This document shows positions 1 through 8,553 of a stretch of 45,142 nt of DNA, one piece after another. This DNA comes from Gemmatimonadota bacterium. GTDB taxonomy: Bacteria; Gemmatimonadota; Gemmatimonadetes; Gemmatimonadales; GWC2-71-9. Location of the stretch: assembly GCA_022562295.1 (NCBI GenBank), contig JADFPO010000017.1, forward strand, positions 1 to 45,142. The letters run 5' to 3'. The notes below the pieces were generated by a model. That model worked only from the letters and a program-made list of their open reading frames with translations, was not told the origin of the DNA and made no database searches. A program made the position numbers and the translations under genes. The first letter of the stretch is position 1, and each line of letters begins with the position of its first letter.

Positions 1-169
1 AATACCCGCGGTCCAACGTCCGGAACATGATGTACCACATCACAAAGAACGGCGTGGCGGTGTTGACCAGCTGGTACACGCTGCGCCACAAGCTCGGCTC
101 CTTGTAGGGAGCCAGCATGGCATTCCAGTCGACGTCGGCCGCGGCCGTGGTGCTCGGTGTCGGATTCAT
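1..169 (-). CDS. Fatty acid desaturase, N-terminal part (truncated by window edge)
   Basis: Reading leftward from an ATG at 169, about 56 codons are open to the window edge. The segment has a tryptophan near residue 15, then a Pro-Tyr-Lys and Leu-Trp-Arg-Ser stretch leading into a hydrophobic helix with Val-Asn-Thr-Ala-Thr-Pro-Phe-Phe and Met-Trp-Tyr. This pattern is familiar from the N-terminus of membrane acyl-lipid desaturases, which introduce double bonds into membrane fatty acids; the three catalytic His boxes would lie outside the window. A purine-rich GAGG abuts the ATG with almost no spacing, so an in-frame GTG at 190 is an alternative start. Identification rests on pattern memory of one short segment. 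Confidence 0.6.
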   Translation of the reverse strand, partial: MNPTPSTTAAADVDWNAMLAPYKEPSLWRSVYQLVNTATPFFVMWYIMFRTLDRGY

Positions 170-240
170 CCTCGTAGATGCGTCTAACACTCGCCACCCC
201 CAGCCCAGAATGCCAGCCCTGATCCCGCTGCCGCCCCACC

Positions 241-303
241 CACCGCTGCCAGCTGCCAGCGACCAGCGGTCAGCCATCAGCTCTCAGCCATCACCTTTCA
301 GCG
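241..303. repeat. Degenerate 7-bp tandem array (NGCTGRN units)
   Basis: Read on the minus strand the 63 bp divide into nine consecutive heptamers: CGCTGAA, AGGTGAT, GGCTGAG, AGCTGAT, GGCTGAC, CGCTGGT, CGCTGGC, AGCTGGC, AGCGGTG. Most keep GCTG at positions 2-5 and vary elsewhere. The region is intergenic and has no recognisable coding frame. A shorter array with the same period lies at 43355-43382. Confidence 0.75.
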
Positions 304-336
304 TCCGGCGCTCCACATCCGAACAGCCATTGGGAA

Positions 337-445
337 ACCGCGGATGACGCTGACTGGGGCGGACAACAGCGGATCCCACCCCCACACCCCAACAAGACAA
401 TTGTTTGATCCGCGTTCACCCGCGTCTTCCGCGTTATCCGCGGTC
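337..445. repeat. Imperfect inverted repeat built of GCGGAT-type units
   Basis: The right arm (407-445), read on the minus strand, consists of units GCGGATAAC, GCGGAAGAC, GCGGGTGAAC and GCGGATC preceded by ACC. The left arm (337-375), on the plus strand, starts ACCGCGGATGACGC and ends AACAGCGGATC. The two arms are therefore diverged inverted copies of about 38 bp around a 31-bp C-rich spacer. It could form a large imperfect hairpin, similar in style to dispersed intergenic palindromes. No function is claimed. Confidence 0.6.
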
Positions 446-551
446 TTCTGAAAACGGCTGGACCCACGGCGGCCGGAGCTGAAGGTGAATATCGCAGCCG
501 CAAGCCGGCCGCTGGTCGCTGGCCGCCGACGGCTGTACCTTCCGCCCCGAC

Positions 552-2354
552 ATGCCTCATTCCTCGCGGTTCCGCGCCTGGCTCAGGGCCATCGGCGCCC
601 AGTTGAGCGATCGCGGCCAGAAACTCATCCGAAGAATCCCGGGCCTCGGCATCGACGAGAGCACGCTGCTGATTGGGTTCGCCGTGGTCATCGGCGGAGC
701 CGTGGGGCTCGCCGTGATCGTGTTCTACAGCCTCATCGACCTGTCGCAGAAAGTCGCGCTATCGGCGGCTGGGACCCTCACGGGATTTGGCAGCCTTTCC
801 CTCGCGCTGGTGGTGCTCGCCGGGCTCGCCCTGGCGCGCGGGATCGTCGTTTTCGGCGCCCGCGACTCCGATGGCGAGAACATCCCCGACGTCGCGCTCG
901 CCGTGGTGAAGCGGGGTGGCATCATCCACTCGTTCCCCGTGGCCGCGAAGACCGCCAGCGCCGCCGTCGCGATCGGAGCGGGCGGCAGCGTTGGCGCAGA
1001 GGGACCGGTCGCCGTAGCCGGTGCCGCACTCGGGTCGCGCATCGGCCGGCTCTTTCGCTCGGGCCCGGGACGGCTGAAGGTGCTCGTGGCATGCGGCGCG
1101 GCAGCGGGCATTTCCGCGGCGTTCAACGCGCCCATCGCCGGCGTGTTCTTCTCACTGGAAAAGGTCCTCGGCACGTTCGGCGTCAGCGCGTTTCCTCCCA
1201 TCCTCGTGGCCAGCGTGATTGCCGCGGCCGTGACACGCGCGGCGTTCGGGAACACCCCGGTCATCGAGATCCCCGAGCAGTACGGCATCGGATCGGCCGG
1301 GGAGTTGGTGCTGTACGCGATTCTCGGCATCATCATGGGCCTCGTGGCCGTGTTCTACACCAAGAGCGTCCACGGCACGCAGCGCGCCTTCGCCCGGCTC
1401 GGTACCCCCTGGGCGCAGGTTGTCATCGCCGCCGTGGTGGTGGCGACGCTCAACATCGTCTTTCGCGCGGACCTGTGGGGAAAGGGACACGAGACGCTCA
1501 ACATGACCATCATCGGAACGCGACCGGCGTATTTCCTCGTCGGGCTCGCGTTCGCCAAGCTGGCGGCCACATCGGTGACGCTGGCCGCCACCCGCGCGGG
1601 AGGGGTCTTCACCCCGGCACTGTTCATCGGGGCTACGCTTGGCGGCGGCTTGGCGGCGGCAGCCTCGGGCGTGTTGCCCGGCTTTACCATCGTACCCGAG
1701 GCGTTTGCCCTGGTCGGCATGGCGGCGTTCGTGGGTGGCGCGACCCACGCCCCCCTCACCGCGATCATGATCGTGTTCGAGATGACAAATGACTACGACC
1801 TCATCCTACCGCTCATGCTGGCCGTCGCCATCGCCCATATCACCGCCAAACGCGTTCACCCACACTCGGTGTACTCCGAGTGGTTGGCACGCAAGGGTGA
1901 GAAAATCGCCTATGGGCAGGACACCGCGTTACTGGAGCGGCTCAACGTAGCGAGCTGCTACAACCGCGACCCGCATGTCATCGGCGAAACGGCAACGGTG
2001 CCCCAAATCATCAAGGCCATAGGCGCCAGCACGCAAACGGAATTCCCCGTGCTCGATGGAGAGCTTCGGTTCATCGGCATGTTGACTTATACCGATCTCC
2101 GCATGGTGGTCACGGAGGCACAGTCACTTGGCGTGCTGGTGGTGGCGAGTGACCTCGCGAGCGAGGAGTACGAGAGTGTGACGCCGCACGATTCCCTCCG
2201 TACCGCGCTCCAACGGCTAGGGGTGCGGGGGAGCCATCACATCCCGGTCGTGGATCCCGACAACAGCGAGCGGCTCGTCGGGCTCATCAGTCGACAAGAG
2301 ATCTTTGCGACGTACGACCAGGCCCTGCTGACGGAAACCGGCACGCCGTTATAG
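552..2354 (+). CDS. ClC-family chloride channel/antiporter with C-terminal CBS pair
   Basis: The 600-residue protein has a ClC core of hydrophobic helices (about residues 38-440) followed by two CBS domains (about 465-590), which in this family bind adenine nucleotides and modulate transport. Seen in the sequence: GAEGP at 148-152, with the gating glutamate at 150; FNAPIAG at the start of the following helix; GGVFTP, matching the GxFxP anion-site motif; and a Tyr in VYSEW where the core tyrosine is expected. The usual GSGIP reads GENIP, and the residue aligned with the internal proton glutamate of E. coli ClcA is Lys204. It should move chloride or a related anion across the inner membrane; whether as channel or H+ antiporter is open. 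The ATG at 552 gives a standard cytoplasmic N-terminus. Confidence 0.92.
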   Translation: MPHSSRFRAWLRAIGAQLSDRGQKLIRRIPGLGIDESTLLIGFAVVIGGAVGLAVIVFYSLIDLSQKVALSAAGTLTGFGSLSLALVVLAGLALARGIVVFGARDSDGENIPDVALAVVKRGGIIHSFPVAAKTASAAVAIGAGGSVGAEGPVAVAGAALGSRIGRLFRSGPGRLKVLVACGAAAGISAAFNAPIAGVFFSLEKVLGTFGVSAFPPILVASVIAAAVTRAAFGNTPVIEIPEQYGIGSAGELVLYAILGIIMGLVAVFYTKSVHGTQRAFARLGTPWAQVVIAAVVVATLNIVFRADLWGKGHETLNMTIIGTRPAYFLVGLAFAKLAATSVTLAATRAGGVFTPALFIGATLGGGLAAAASGVLPGFTIVPEAFALVGMAAFVGGATHAPLTAIMIVFEMTNDYDLILPLMLAVAIAHITAKRVHPHSVYSEWLARKGEKIAYGQDTALLERLNVASCYNRDPHVIGETATVPQIIKAIGASTQTEFPVLDGELRFIGMLTYTDLRMVVTEAQSLGVLVVASDLASEEYESVTPHDSLRTALQRLGVRGSHHIPVVDPDNSERLVGLISRQEIFATYDQALLTETGTPL

Positions 2355-2452
2355 CTTGGTGATGCTTTCCGGTCCCCTTAGATTCCCCCGCTCATGATTC
2401 TCATCCTTCGCCGGCTCTCAGACGTGTGGCCCCTCACCTGGCCGGGGTGGGC

Positions 2453-4054
2453 ATGAGAGTGGGGGTGGGGGTGGCATCGCTCGCGCTCTTGGCCGTGATA
2501 GGCCCGCGTCCCGCGGAGGCGCAGTACATCGATGCGCGGCTGATTCGGAAAGGCGCCTTGCGGATCGATTTCTCCCCACATTACACCAACTACGACACGC
2601 GTTTCGCATTCGGAACGGCGGGCGTCACCGACGGGATAGCGGAACCCCTCGGCACCGATCTCACGGCCGACACTGTGGGCAGCAACCTCTTCCCTACCCT
2701 GGCACCGGCTGAAGAGGCGATTCGTGCCATCACGGGAGATGCGACCTACCGGATCAACGTGGGTGCGTTCAATACCGTGCGCGACGCCGACGTGCGGCAC
2801 TTCCCGTTCGGTTTCGCCCTCGGTCTTACCGACCGCATTACCGTGCGGGCCAACCTCCCTATCGTTACGACGCGATCCCAAGTCACGTTCACCACCGACA
2901 CCACCGAGGCCAACGTCGGGTTCAACCTGGCCGCCCCCGAGTTGGGAAACGCCACAACGGTGCCCGTCGCAATGAACCTCATCGACGAACTCGGCACGGC
3001 CATCGCCGACGTGGAGGCGGCAATCGCAGCCGGGAACTTTGGATGTCCCACTGGCGCCGCGTGCGTTCAAGCGCAGGCGACCGTGGCTCGCGCTATGGCC
3101 TTGCGCGACAACCTGCTCGCACTAACGGGCATCGGTGCCGGCCGGGAGTTCGTTCCGTTCGCCCCGCTGGCGAGTTCCACAGCCGGCGCAGCCATCACGG
3201 CGGAGATCGCCGCTGTCGCCGCCGCATTACAGGCGCTCGGCGCCACGCCCGTCAACTCCGTGCTGGCGCTGCCGGATGCGCGTGTGGGCCCCGATGAACT
3301 GAACGCCTTGTTCACGACTCCCGGGTTGGGTTTCGAGACGGAGCCCATTGCCTTCAACCGCCAAACGAAGTTCGGCGATATCGAGATCGGAGCGCGGTTC
3401 GGCCTGGTGACCAACCCATCCGCCCGAGTCGTGCTGACCTCGACGATTTGGCTGCCCACGGGCAAGCCATCGAGTGCCGACAACTTCGTCGACATCGGCA
3501 CGGGCGACGGACAGATGGACGTCGAATTGGGCATCGAGGCGGCCCTCCAGCCGGGCAGCTCGGTGGGAGTGTCCTTCGGTGCGTCGTACACGATGCAACT
3601 GCCGCACGACCTCACCCGCCGGATCACGTCGCCCGACGCTCCCTTGGCACCCCTCTCGCGGCGGGGCGTGGTGACCCGCGATCCTGGAGACGTGATTCGG
3701 GCCAGCGCGTTCCCCACGATCCGACTCACCAGCGAGTTTCGGGTGTTCGCCTCGGTCAGCTACTACCACAAATCGGCCGACTCGTTCGAGATCGTGTCGT
3801 TGGACAATCAAGTGGGCCAGGGGCCGGCGGCGGAACTGCTGGAGCGCGAAACGATGATGACGGCCTGGCATTTCGGCGGCGGTATCGCCTATCGCTCCGA
3901 CCTGACGGGTCGAGTGCTCCCGATCGAGGCTGGGCTCAACTATCGCGCGGCATTCTCCGGGTCGGGAGGGCTGACGCCGAAGACCAACAGCATGCAGCTC
4001 TACCTGCGGCTGTTCTACGACCTATTTTTGGACACGCCACCTTCGGGGCGGTAA
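2453..4054 (+). CDS. Secreted, probably outer-membrane β-barrel protein of unknown function
   Basis: From the ATG at 2453 the product is 533 residues and begins with a signal peptide: MRVGVG, a hydrophobic core, and a likely signal peptidase I site after AEA. An in-frame GTG at 2426 would add nine residues but has no ribosome site, while GGGGTGGG precedes the ATG. The mature part alternates polar and aromatic residues in short strand-like blocks (for example YIDARLIRKGALRIDFSP, then FGFALGLTDRITVRANLPIV), and the final strand ends with Phe-Tyr-Asp-Leu-Phe-Leu, close to the C-terminus as in many barrels. It resembles the loosely defined transporter/MetA-pathway outer-membrane proteins. It lies 98 bp after the ClC gene on the same strand and converges on recN. 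No specific substrate can be assigned. Confidence 0.7.
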   Translation: MRVGVGVASLALLAVIGPRPAEAQYIDARLIRKGALRIDFSPHYTNYDTRFAFGTAGVTDGIAEPLGTDLTADTVGSNLFPTLAPAEEAIRAITGDATYRINVGAFNTVRDADVRHFPFGFALGLTDRITVRANLPIVTTRSQVTFTTDTTEANVGFNLAAPELGNATTVPVAMNLIDELGTAIADVEAAIAAGNFGCPTGAACVQAQATVARAMALRDNLLALTGIGAGREFVPFAPLASSTAGAAITAEIAAVAAALQALGATPVNSVLALPDARVGPDELNALFTTPGLGFETEPIAFNRQTKFGDIEIGARFGLVTNPSARVVLTSTIWLPTGKPSSADNFVDIGTGDGQMDVELGIEAALQPGSSVGVSFGASYTMQLPHDLTRRITSPDAPLAPLSRRGVVTRDPGDVIRASAFPTIRLTSEFRVFASVSYYHKSADSFEIVSLDNQVGQGPAAELLERETMMTAWHFGGGIAYRSDLTGRVLPIEAGLNYRAAFSGSGGLTPKTNSMQLYLRLFYDLFLDTPPSGR

Positions 4055-4071
4055 TAACCCCGATCGCACGA

Positions 4072-5763
4072 TCAACCCCGTCCCACCTTGGTAGTACGTC
4101 CCTCGGTCAGGCCGAGCAACTCCTGCGAGTGCTGTCGGAGCACCGGGTCGTCCGGATCGCCCAGCATCCGCGCGATCTCAATCACCCTCTCTTCCCCGGT
4201 GAGCACCTCGACATCCGCGGTGGCGAGGGGTCCGTCTTCCGTCTTGGTGATTCGGATGTGATGTGCCGCGCGCGCCGCAATCTGTGGGAGGTGGGTGATC
4301 ACGAGCACCTGACGCGTGCGCGCCACCTTGGCCAACGCATCGGCGACTTGCGCGCCCGTTTCGGCACCGATGCCCTGATCGATCTCGTCGAACACCAAGG
4401 TCGGGATGGCATCGTGACTCGCGAGGATCACCTTGAGCGCGAGCATGATGCGCGATAGCTCGCCCCCACTCGCCACCTGTGCCACCGGCCGAGGCTCGAT
4501 TCCCTTGTTGAGCTGCACCATGAACGTGACGCCCTCGCGCCCGCTGGGCCCTGTTTGGTCGAGGGGGTCGAGCCGCGGGCGCATCGTCGCTCCCGGCATG
4601 CCCAACGAGGGCAGGAGCGCGCTGACCGTCGCCGCCAGCCGCTCGGCGGCCGCGGTCCGCAGCGCCGTCAGGTTCGCCGCAAAGCCCTCGAGTTTCTCCT
4701 CCGCTGCGGCTCGCCGTTCGGCGATCTGTTCGAGATCGAGATGTGCGGTGTCCAGCACGTCCAGCTCGTCCCGAGCCTCTTGGCCCGTTTGCAGCACCGC
4801 TTCGATGGTCGACCCGTACTTCTGCAGCATTCGGTACAGACGGTCGCGCCGCTGCTCGATATCGGCGAGCCGGCCGGGATCTACCTCGATGGATGACGCG
4901 TACTCGCGCACCTCGCGCGCCAGATCGGCCACCCCCACCGACAGCGATTCGAGAAGATCTTCCCACTTTGCTACACTCCGGTCCACCCGGGTGAGCTGAT
5001 CCAGGGTTCGCGCAACCGCGCCCAGGATCGACGCGGCACTGCCTTCGGTCTCGCCATCCAGCAGCTCAGCCAGTTGGTCGGAGAGCCGGGTCAGATCTTC
5101 GACGTTCGCGAGCCGGCGGGCCTCGGTAGCGAGCGACTCGTCCTCCCCGGGCTTGGGATCCGTCTCGTCGATTTCCTTGACGACGTGGCGCAGGTAGTCG
5201 GCCCGTCGCAACACGTCGTCCCGCTTTTGATTGAGCTCCGCCTCCTGCGCTCGCAAATCCGCGAGCATCCGATGCGTTTCCTTCACGCGGCGGCATTCTT
5301 CGCCCGCACCACCAAAAGCGTCCAGAATGTCCCGCTGTGTCGCGGCGCGGAGCAGGGATTGCGCCTCATGTTGGCCGTGAAGATCGACCAGCGATCGACC
5401 CAACGACGAGAGCACTCCCACCGTGGTCGGACTACCGTTGGCCCAGGCGCGGTTCCGACCCTCGGCGTTGATGTCCCGCCGAACGACCAACATCTCGTCT
5501 TCGATGTCCACTCCGGCCTCATCGGCGGCGATGCCGACGCCGTTCGAACGCCGCAGATCGAAGGCGGCCTCGACAACAGCTTTCTCTGCGCCGGGCCGCA
5601 CCAGGTCCGAACTCGCTCGCTCGCCCAGCAGAAGCGACAGCGCATCGATCAAGATAGATTTTCCGGCGCCTGTTTCGCCGGTGAGGACATTGAGACCGGG
5701 CTCGAGCGGAATAGTGGCGTCGGAGATCACCACCAAATTGCGTACGCGGAGTTCTGTTAGCAC
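4072..5763 (-). CDS. recN: DNA repair ATPase RecN
   Basis: RecN is an SMC-like ATPase that acts at double-strand breaks. The 563-residue protein has the expected head/coil/head order: Walker A GETGAGKS at 29-36 right after the LTELRVRNL start, a long charged coiled coil broken in the middle (about 150-380), then a distal head with SGGELSRI (ABC signature) and Walker B LVFDEIDQGIG near 456-466. It starts with GTG one nucleotide after the nadK stop codon and is the last gene of the long leftward cluster. A recN next to nadK and dxs is a common arrangement in bacteria. Only 17 bp separate its end from the convergent barrel gene, and I see no terminator hairpin there. Confidence 0.97.
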   Translation of the reverse strand: MLTELRVRNLVVISDATIPLEPGLNVLTGETGAGKSILIDALSLLLGERASSDLVRPGAEKAVVEAAFDLRRSNGVGIAADEAGVDIEDEMLVVRRDINAEGRNRAWANGSPTTVGVLSSLGRSLVDLHGQHEAQSLLRAATQRDILDAFGGAGEECRRVKETHRMLADLRAQEAELNQKRDDVLRRADYLRHVVKEIDETDPKPGEDESLATEARRLANVEDLTRLSDQLAELLDGETEGSAASILGAVARTLDQLTRVDRSVAKWEDLLESLSVGVADLAREVREYASSIEVDPGRLADIEQRRDRLYRMLQKYGSTIEAVLQTGQEARDELDVLDTAHLDLEQIAERRAAAEEKLEGFAANLTALRTAAAERLAATVSALLPSLGMPGATMRPRLDPLDQTGPSGREGVTFMVQLNKGIEPRPVAQVASGGELSRIMLALKVILASHDAIPTLVFDEIDQGIGAETGAQVADALAKVARTRQVLVITHLPQIAARAAHHIRITKTEDGPLATADVEVLTGEERVIEIARMLGDPDDPVLRQHSQELLGLTEGRTTKVGRG

Positions 5764-5764
5764 A

Positions 5765-6634
5765 TCACACTTTTTCCCGGTCGCTCAAGTCACCCCATTG
5801 TAACTTGGAGCGTACGCGATCGAAGAACCCTTCTGTCCCGAGCCGTATCAATTTTACGGGTGACGCAGCCTGCCGAATGCAGACGACGCTCCCGGGATCC
5901 AGCTCGAGGTCCGACTGCCCGTCGTACGACACCAAGACGGTATCCGTGTAGGGTGAGAGATATTCCACACGAATTTCCGCGCTTCCCGATACGACGATCG
6001 GACGCACCGCAAGCGTGTGGGGACAAATCGCGGTGATGACTAGGGCATCGACACCGGGTACCACCACCGGACCGCCGGCGCTCATCGAGTACGCGGTAGA
6101 CCCGGTAGGAGTCGCGACGATTATCCCATCGGCGCTGTACTGCCCGACCACCTCGCCGTCCACTTTTACCCGAAAACGAACGACACGGGCAACGCCTGCC
6201 TTGTGCACCACGACGTCGTTCAGCGCAAACTCGGCCACCCCGTCCGAAGCCTGTCCCTCGATCGATGTGGCGAGCGCCCGTCTGGATTCGATCTCGTACT
6301 TTCCGCTTGCCAACGCCTCCAGGGCATCTTCCATCGCCTCGTCAGGCGCCGTGGTGAGGAACCCCACCCTTCCCAGATTGATGCCCATGATCGGCACGTC
6401 GCGACCCGCCACCATGCGCGCGCCGCGTAACAGCGTACCGTCGCCGCCGAACGTGATGAGGGCATCGAGAGATGCGGACGGTTCCAACAGCGGCGGTGCC
6501 GCGTCGGGCCACACATCGGACAGATCTGGTTCCGTGAGGAGCGAGATGTCGTGCGTTGGGGCGGCGGCAGAGAGCCGACGGAGTACACCATGGAGGTCGC
6601 CGTATGCCGAATTCCCGACAACCCCCACCTTCAT
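5765..6634 (-). CDS. nadK: NAD kinase
   Basis: NAD kinase phosphorylates NAD+ to NADP+ in the cytoplasm. The 289-residue product starts MKVGVVGNS and carries the diagnostic GGDGT at 63-67, followed by GINLGRVGFLT, the conserved ALNDVVVHK block and TGSTAYSMSAGGP. The ATG at 6634 overlaps the dxs stop as ATGA, implying translational coupling; an upstream in-frame extension to 6709 lies wholly inside dxs and is Arg-rich, so I reject it. The gene sits between dxs and recN, the usual neighbourhood. In many genomes tlyA lies between dxs and nadK; it is absent here. Confidence 0.97.
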   Translation of the reverse strand: MKVGVVGNSAYGDLHGVLRRLSAAAPTHDISLLTEPDLSDVWPDAAPPLLEPSASLDALITFGGDGTLLRGARMVAGRDVPIMGINLGRVGFLTTAPDEAMEDALEALASGKYEIESRRALATSIEGQASDGVAEFALNDVVVHKAGVARVVRFRVKVDGEVVGQYSADGIIVATPTGSTAYSMSAGGPVVVPGVDALVITAICPHTLAVRPIVVSGSAEIRVEYLSPYTDTVLVSYDGQSDLELDPGSVVCIRQAASPVKLIRLGTEGFFDRVRSKLQWGDLSDREKV

Positions 6635-8532
6635 GCGGTCGAAAGGCTCTTTTCGGCGGCGCGGGCCCTGACCGTGGCGGCGATCCCTTCCGACGTCAGG
6701 CCGGCCCACTCCAACTGCCGTCCGCGCGCCGCGTGTTCGTAGGTCCGGTCGGGGGCACCCATGACATCGACCCGCAAGTCGCCCGTCATGCCGCTGACGA
6801 TCGACGCGACGTAGGCGCCGAAGCCATTTACTTTCGTGCCGTCTTCGACGGTCACGAAGAGCCGATGGCTCTCAACCAATACAGACAGCATGTCGCGATC
6901 GATGGGCTTGATAAAGCGGCAGTTGACGACCGAAACGTCGAATCCGTCGGCCTCGAGCAATTCGGCCGCCCCCATCGCCGGCTCGCACATCACGCCAACC
7001 GCCAGGATGGCGCAGTCCTTGCCCTCGCGCAGCATTTCCCAAGTGCCGTATTCAATGGTTCCGACCTCGGCGGCAGGGGGAGCCGCCGACGGTGCGTTGT
7101 CTCGCGGATACCTCAGCGTAAACGGACCGTCTTTGTGCGCCAACGCGCAACGCAATAAGCCCACCAACTCCTTGCCGTCCTTCGGCTGCGTGATCGTCAT
7201 GTTGGGAACCGCAAGCAGATACGCAATGTCGTACAACCCCATGTGCGTTTGCCCGTCGGCTCCGACCATGCCCGCTCGATCCATGCAAAACACGACGGGC
7301 AGTTTCTGAATCGCCACGTCGTGAATGATGCTGTCGTATGCCCGCTGCAGAAACGTCGAGTAGATCGCCACGATCGGACGGATGCCCTGTGTGGCGAGCC
7401 CAGCCGCGAACGTCGTCCCATGCCCTTCCGCGATGCCAACATCGAAGAAACGGTCGGGCCACCGCTTTTGAAACGCATCCGTTCCCGTGCCCGATGGCAT
7501 GGCGGCCGTGATCACGACGATCTCGGGATGCTCCGCCGCCAGCTCGGTTATCGCGGTGCCGAATATCTTGGTCCAAGCCGGGTGGCCTCCTTTGGACGGC
7601 TTCACCGCTCCGGTGACCGGATTGTATGGCTTGCGGGCGTGGAACTTCTCCAGGTCCGGTTCCTCCAGCGGGAACCCTCGACCCTTTTCCGTCAGGATGT
7701 GCAGCACCCGCGGTCCCTCGACTTGCTTCAGGGTCCTGAGCGTACTCAGTAGGGTGGGAATGTCGTGCCCGTCGATGGGACCAAAATACCGAAACCCGAG
7801 TTCTTCGAACAACATCCCCGGAGACCAGAGGTTCTTCACGCTCTCTTCGATGTTCTTCGCAAAATCGACCATCCGTTTGCCGCCCACGAACTTGGACGTC
7901 CGCGTAATGATCTGTTTGGCGATGCCTCTCATCTTGTTCGTCATCGGCGCCGCTTCGATGGAAGCGAAGTATTTGCTTATGGCACCCACGTTCGGGGCGA
8001 TCGACATCCCGTTGTCGTTGACGATCATGATGATGTCGCGTTCGGAATGTCCCGCGTTATTCATCCCTTCATACGGCATGCCGCACGTGAGGGCCCCGTC
8101 CCCCACCACCGCGACCACATGAAATGACTCACCCTTCACATCGCGTGCAGCCGCTATGCCGAGGGCTGCCGACATCGCTGTTCCCGCGTGTCCCGCGCCA
8201 AAATGGTCGTGCTCGCTCTCGACGCGCCGCAGAAATCCCGAGAGGCCACCCTCCTGTCGGAGCGTGGGGAGGGCGTGGTTCCGACCGGTGAGGATCTTCC
8301 ACGGGTACCCCTGATGTCCAACATCCCAAAGGATCTTGTCGCGTGGCGAGTCGAAAGTGTAGATGAGCGCTACGGTGAGTTCGACCACGCCGAGACCTGC
8401 GCCGATGTGGCCACCCGTCTTGGAGACGACCTCGATCAGACGCTGCCTGATCTCGCTGGCCAACTGCGGAAGCTGGTCGCGGTCGAGCTTTTTGACGTCT
8501 TCAACGCCGGTTATGCCTTCGAGCAGCGACAT
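6631..8532 (-). CDS. dxs: 1-deoxy-D-xylulose-5-phosphate synthase
   Basis: DXS is the thiamine-diphosphate enzyme that condenses pyruvate and glyceraldehyde-3-phosphate, the first step of the MEP isoprenoid pathway. The 633-residue protein is full length. Visible features: GHIGAGLGVVELT with His42, WDVGHQGYP with His73, the ThDP-binding GDGALT at 144-149 with a downstream NDNGMSI, the central transketolase domain (VGIAEGHG) and the C-terminal transketolase domain. The gene lies just after ispA, so precursor synthesis and prenyl elongation are adjacent, and its last nucleotides overlap nadK. Confidence 0.98.
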   Translation of the reverse strand: MSLLEGITGVEDVKKLDRDQLPQLASEIRQRLIEVVSKTGGHIGAGLGVVELTVALIYTFDSPRDKILWDVGHQGYPWKILTGRNHALPTLRQEGGLSGFLRRVESEHDHFGAGHAGTAMSAALGIAAARDVKGESFHVVAVVGDGALTCGMPYEGMNNAGHSERDIIMIVNDNGMSIAPNVGAISKYFASIEAAPMTNKMRGIAKQIITRTSKFVGGKRMVDFAKNIEESVKNLWSPGMLFEELGFRYFGPIDGHDIPTLLSTLRTLKQVEGPRVLHILTEKGRGFPLEEPDLEKFHARKPYNPVTGAVKPSKGGHPAWTKIFGTAITELAAEHPEIVVITAAMPSGTGTDAFQKRWPDRFFDVGIAEGHGTTFAAGLATQGIRPIVAIYSTFLQRAYDSIIHDVAIQKLPVVFCMDRAGMVGADGQTHMGLYDIAYLLAVPNMTITQPKDGKELVGLLRCALAHKDGPFTLRYPRDNAPSAAPPAAEVGTIEYGTWEMLREGKDCAILAVGVMCEPAMGAAELLEADGFDVSVVNCRFIKPIDRDMLSVLVESHRLFVTVEDGTKVNGFGAYVASIVSGMTGDLRVDVMGAPDRTYEHAARGRQLEWAGLTSEGIAATVRARAAEKSLSTA

Positions 8533-8553
8533 AGAATGGCCGGAAGCCTTCCC

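Larger units (their letters stand above)
170..551. other. Intergenic region between divergent desaturase and ClC genes, repeat-rich
   Basis: This 380-bp gap separates a leftward and a rightward gene and should hold both promoters, but I see no convincing -35/-10 pair. It contains a heptad-period repeat array (241-303) and an imperfect inverted pair of GCGGAT-type repeats (337-445), listed separately. Short open frames here have no coding character that I recognise. Confidence 0.6.

Noticed and set aside
485-1792. A 435-residue rightward frame overlapping the ClC gene
   Set aside because: Extremely Arg/Gly/His-rich and fully inside the ClC gene in another frame; a GC-rich shadow.
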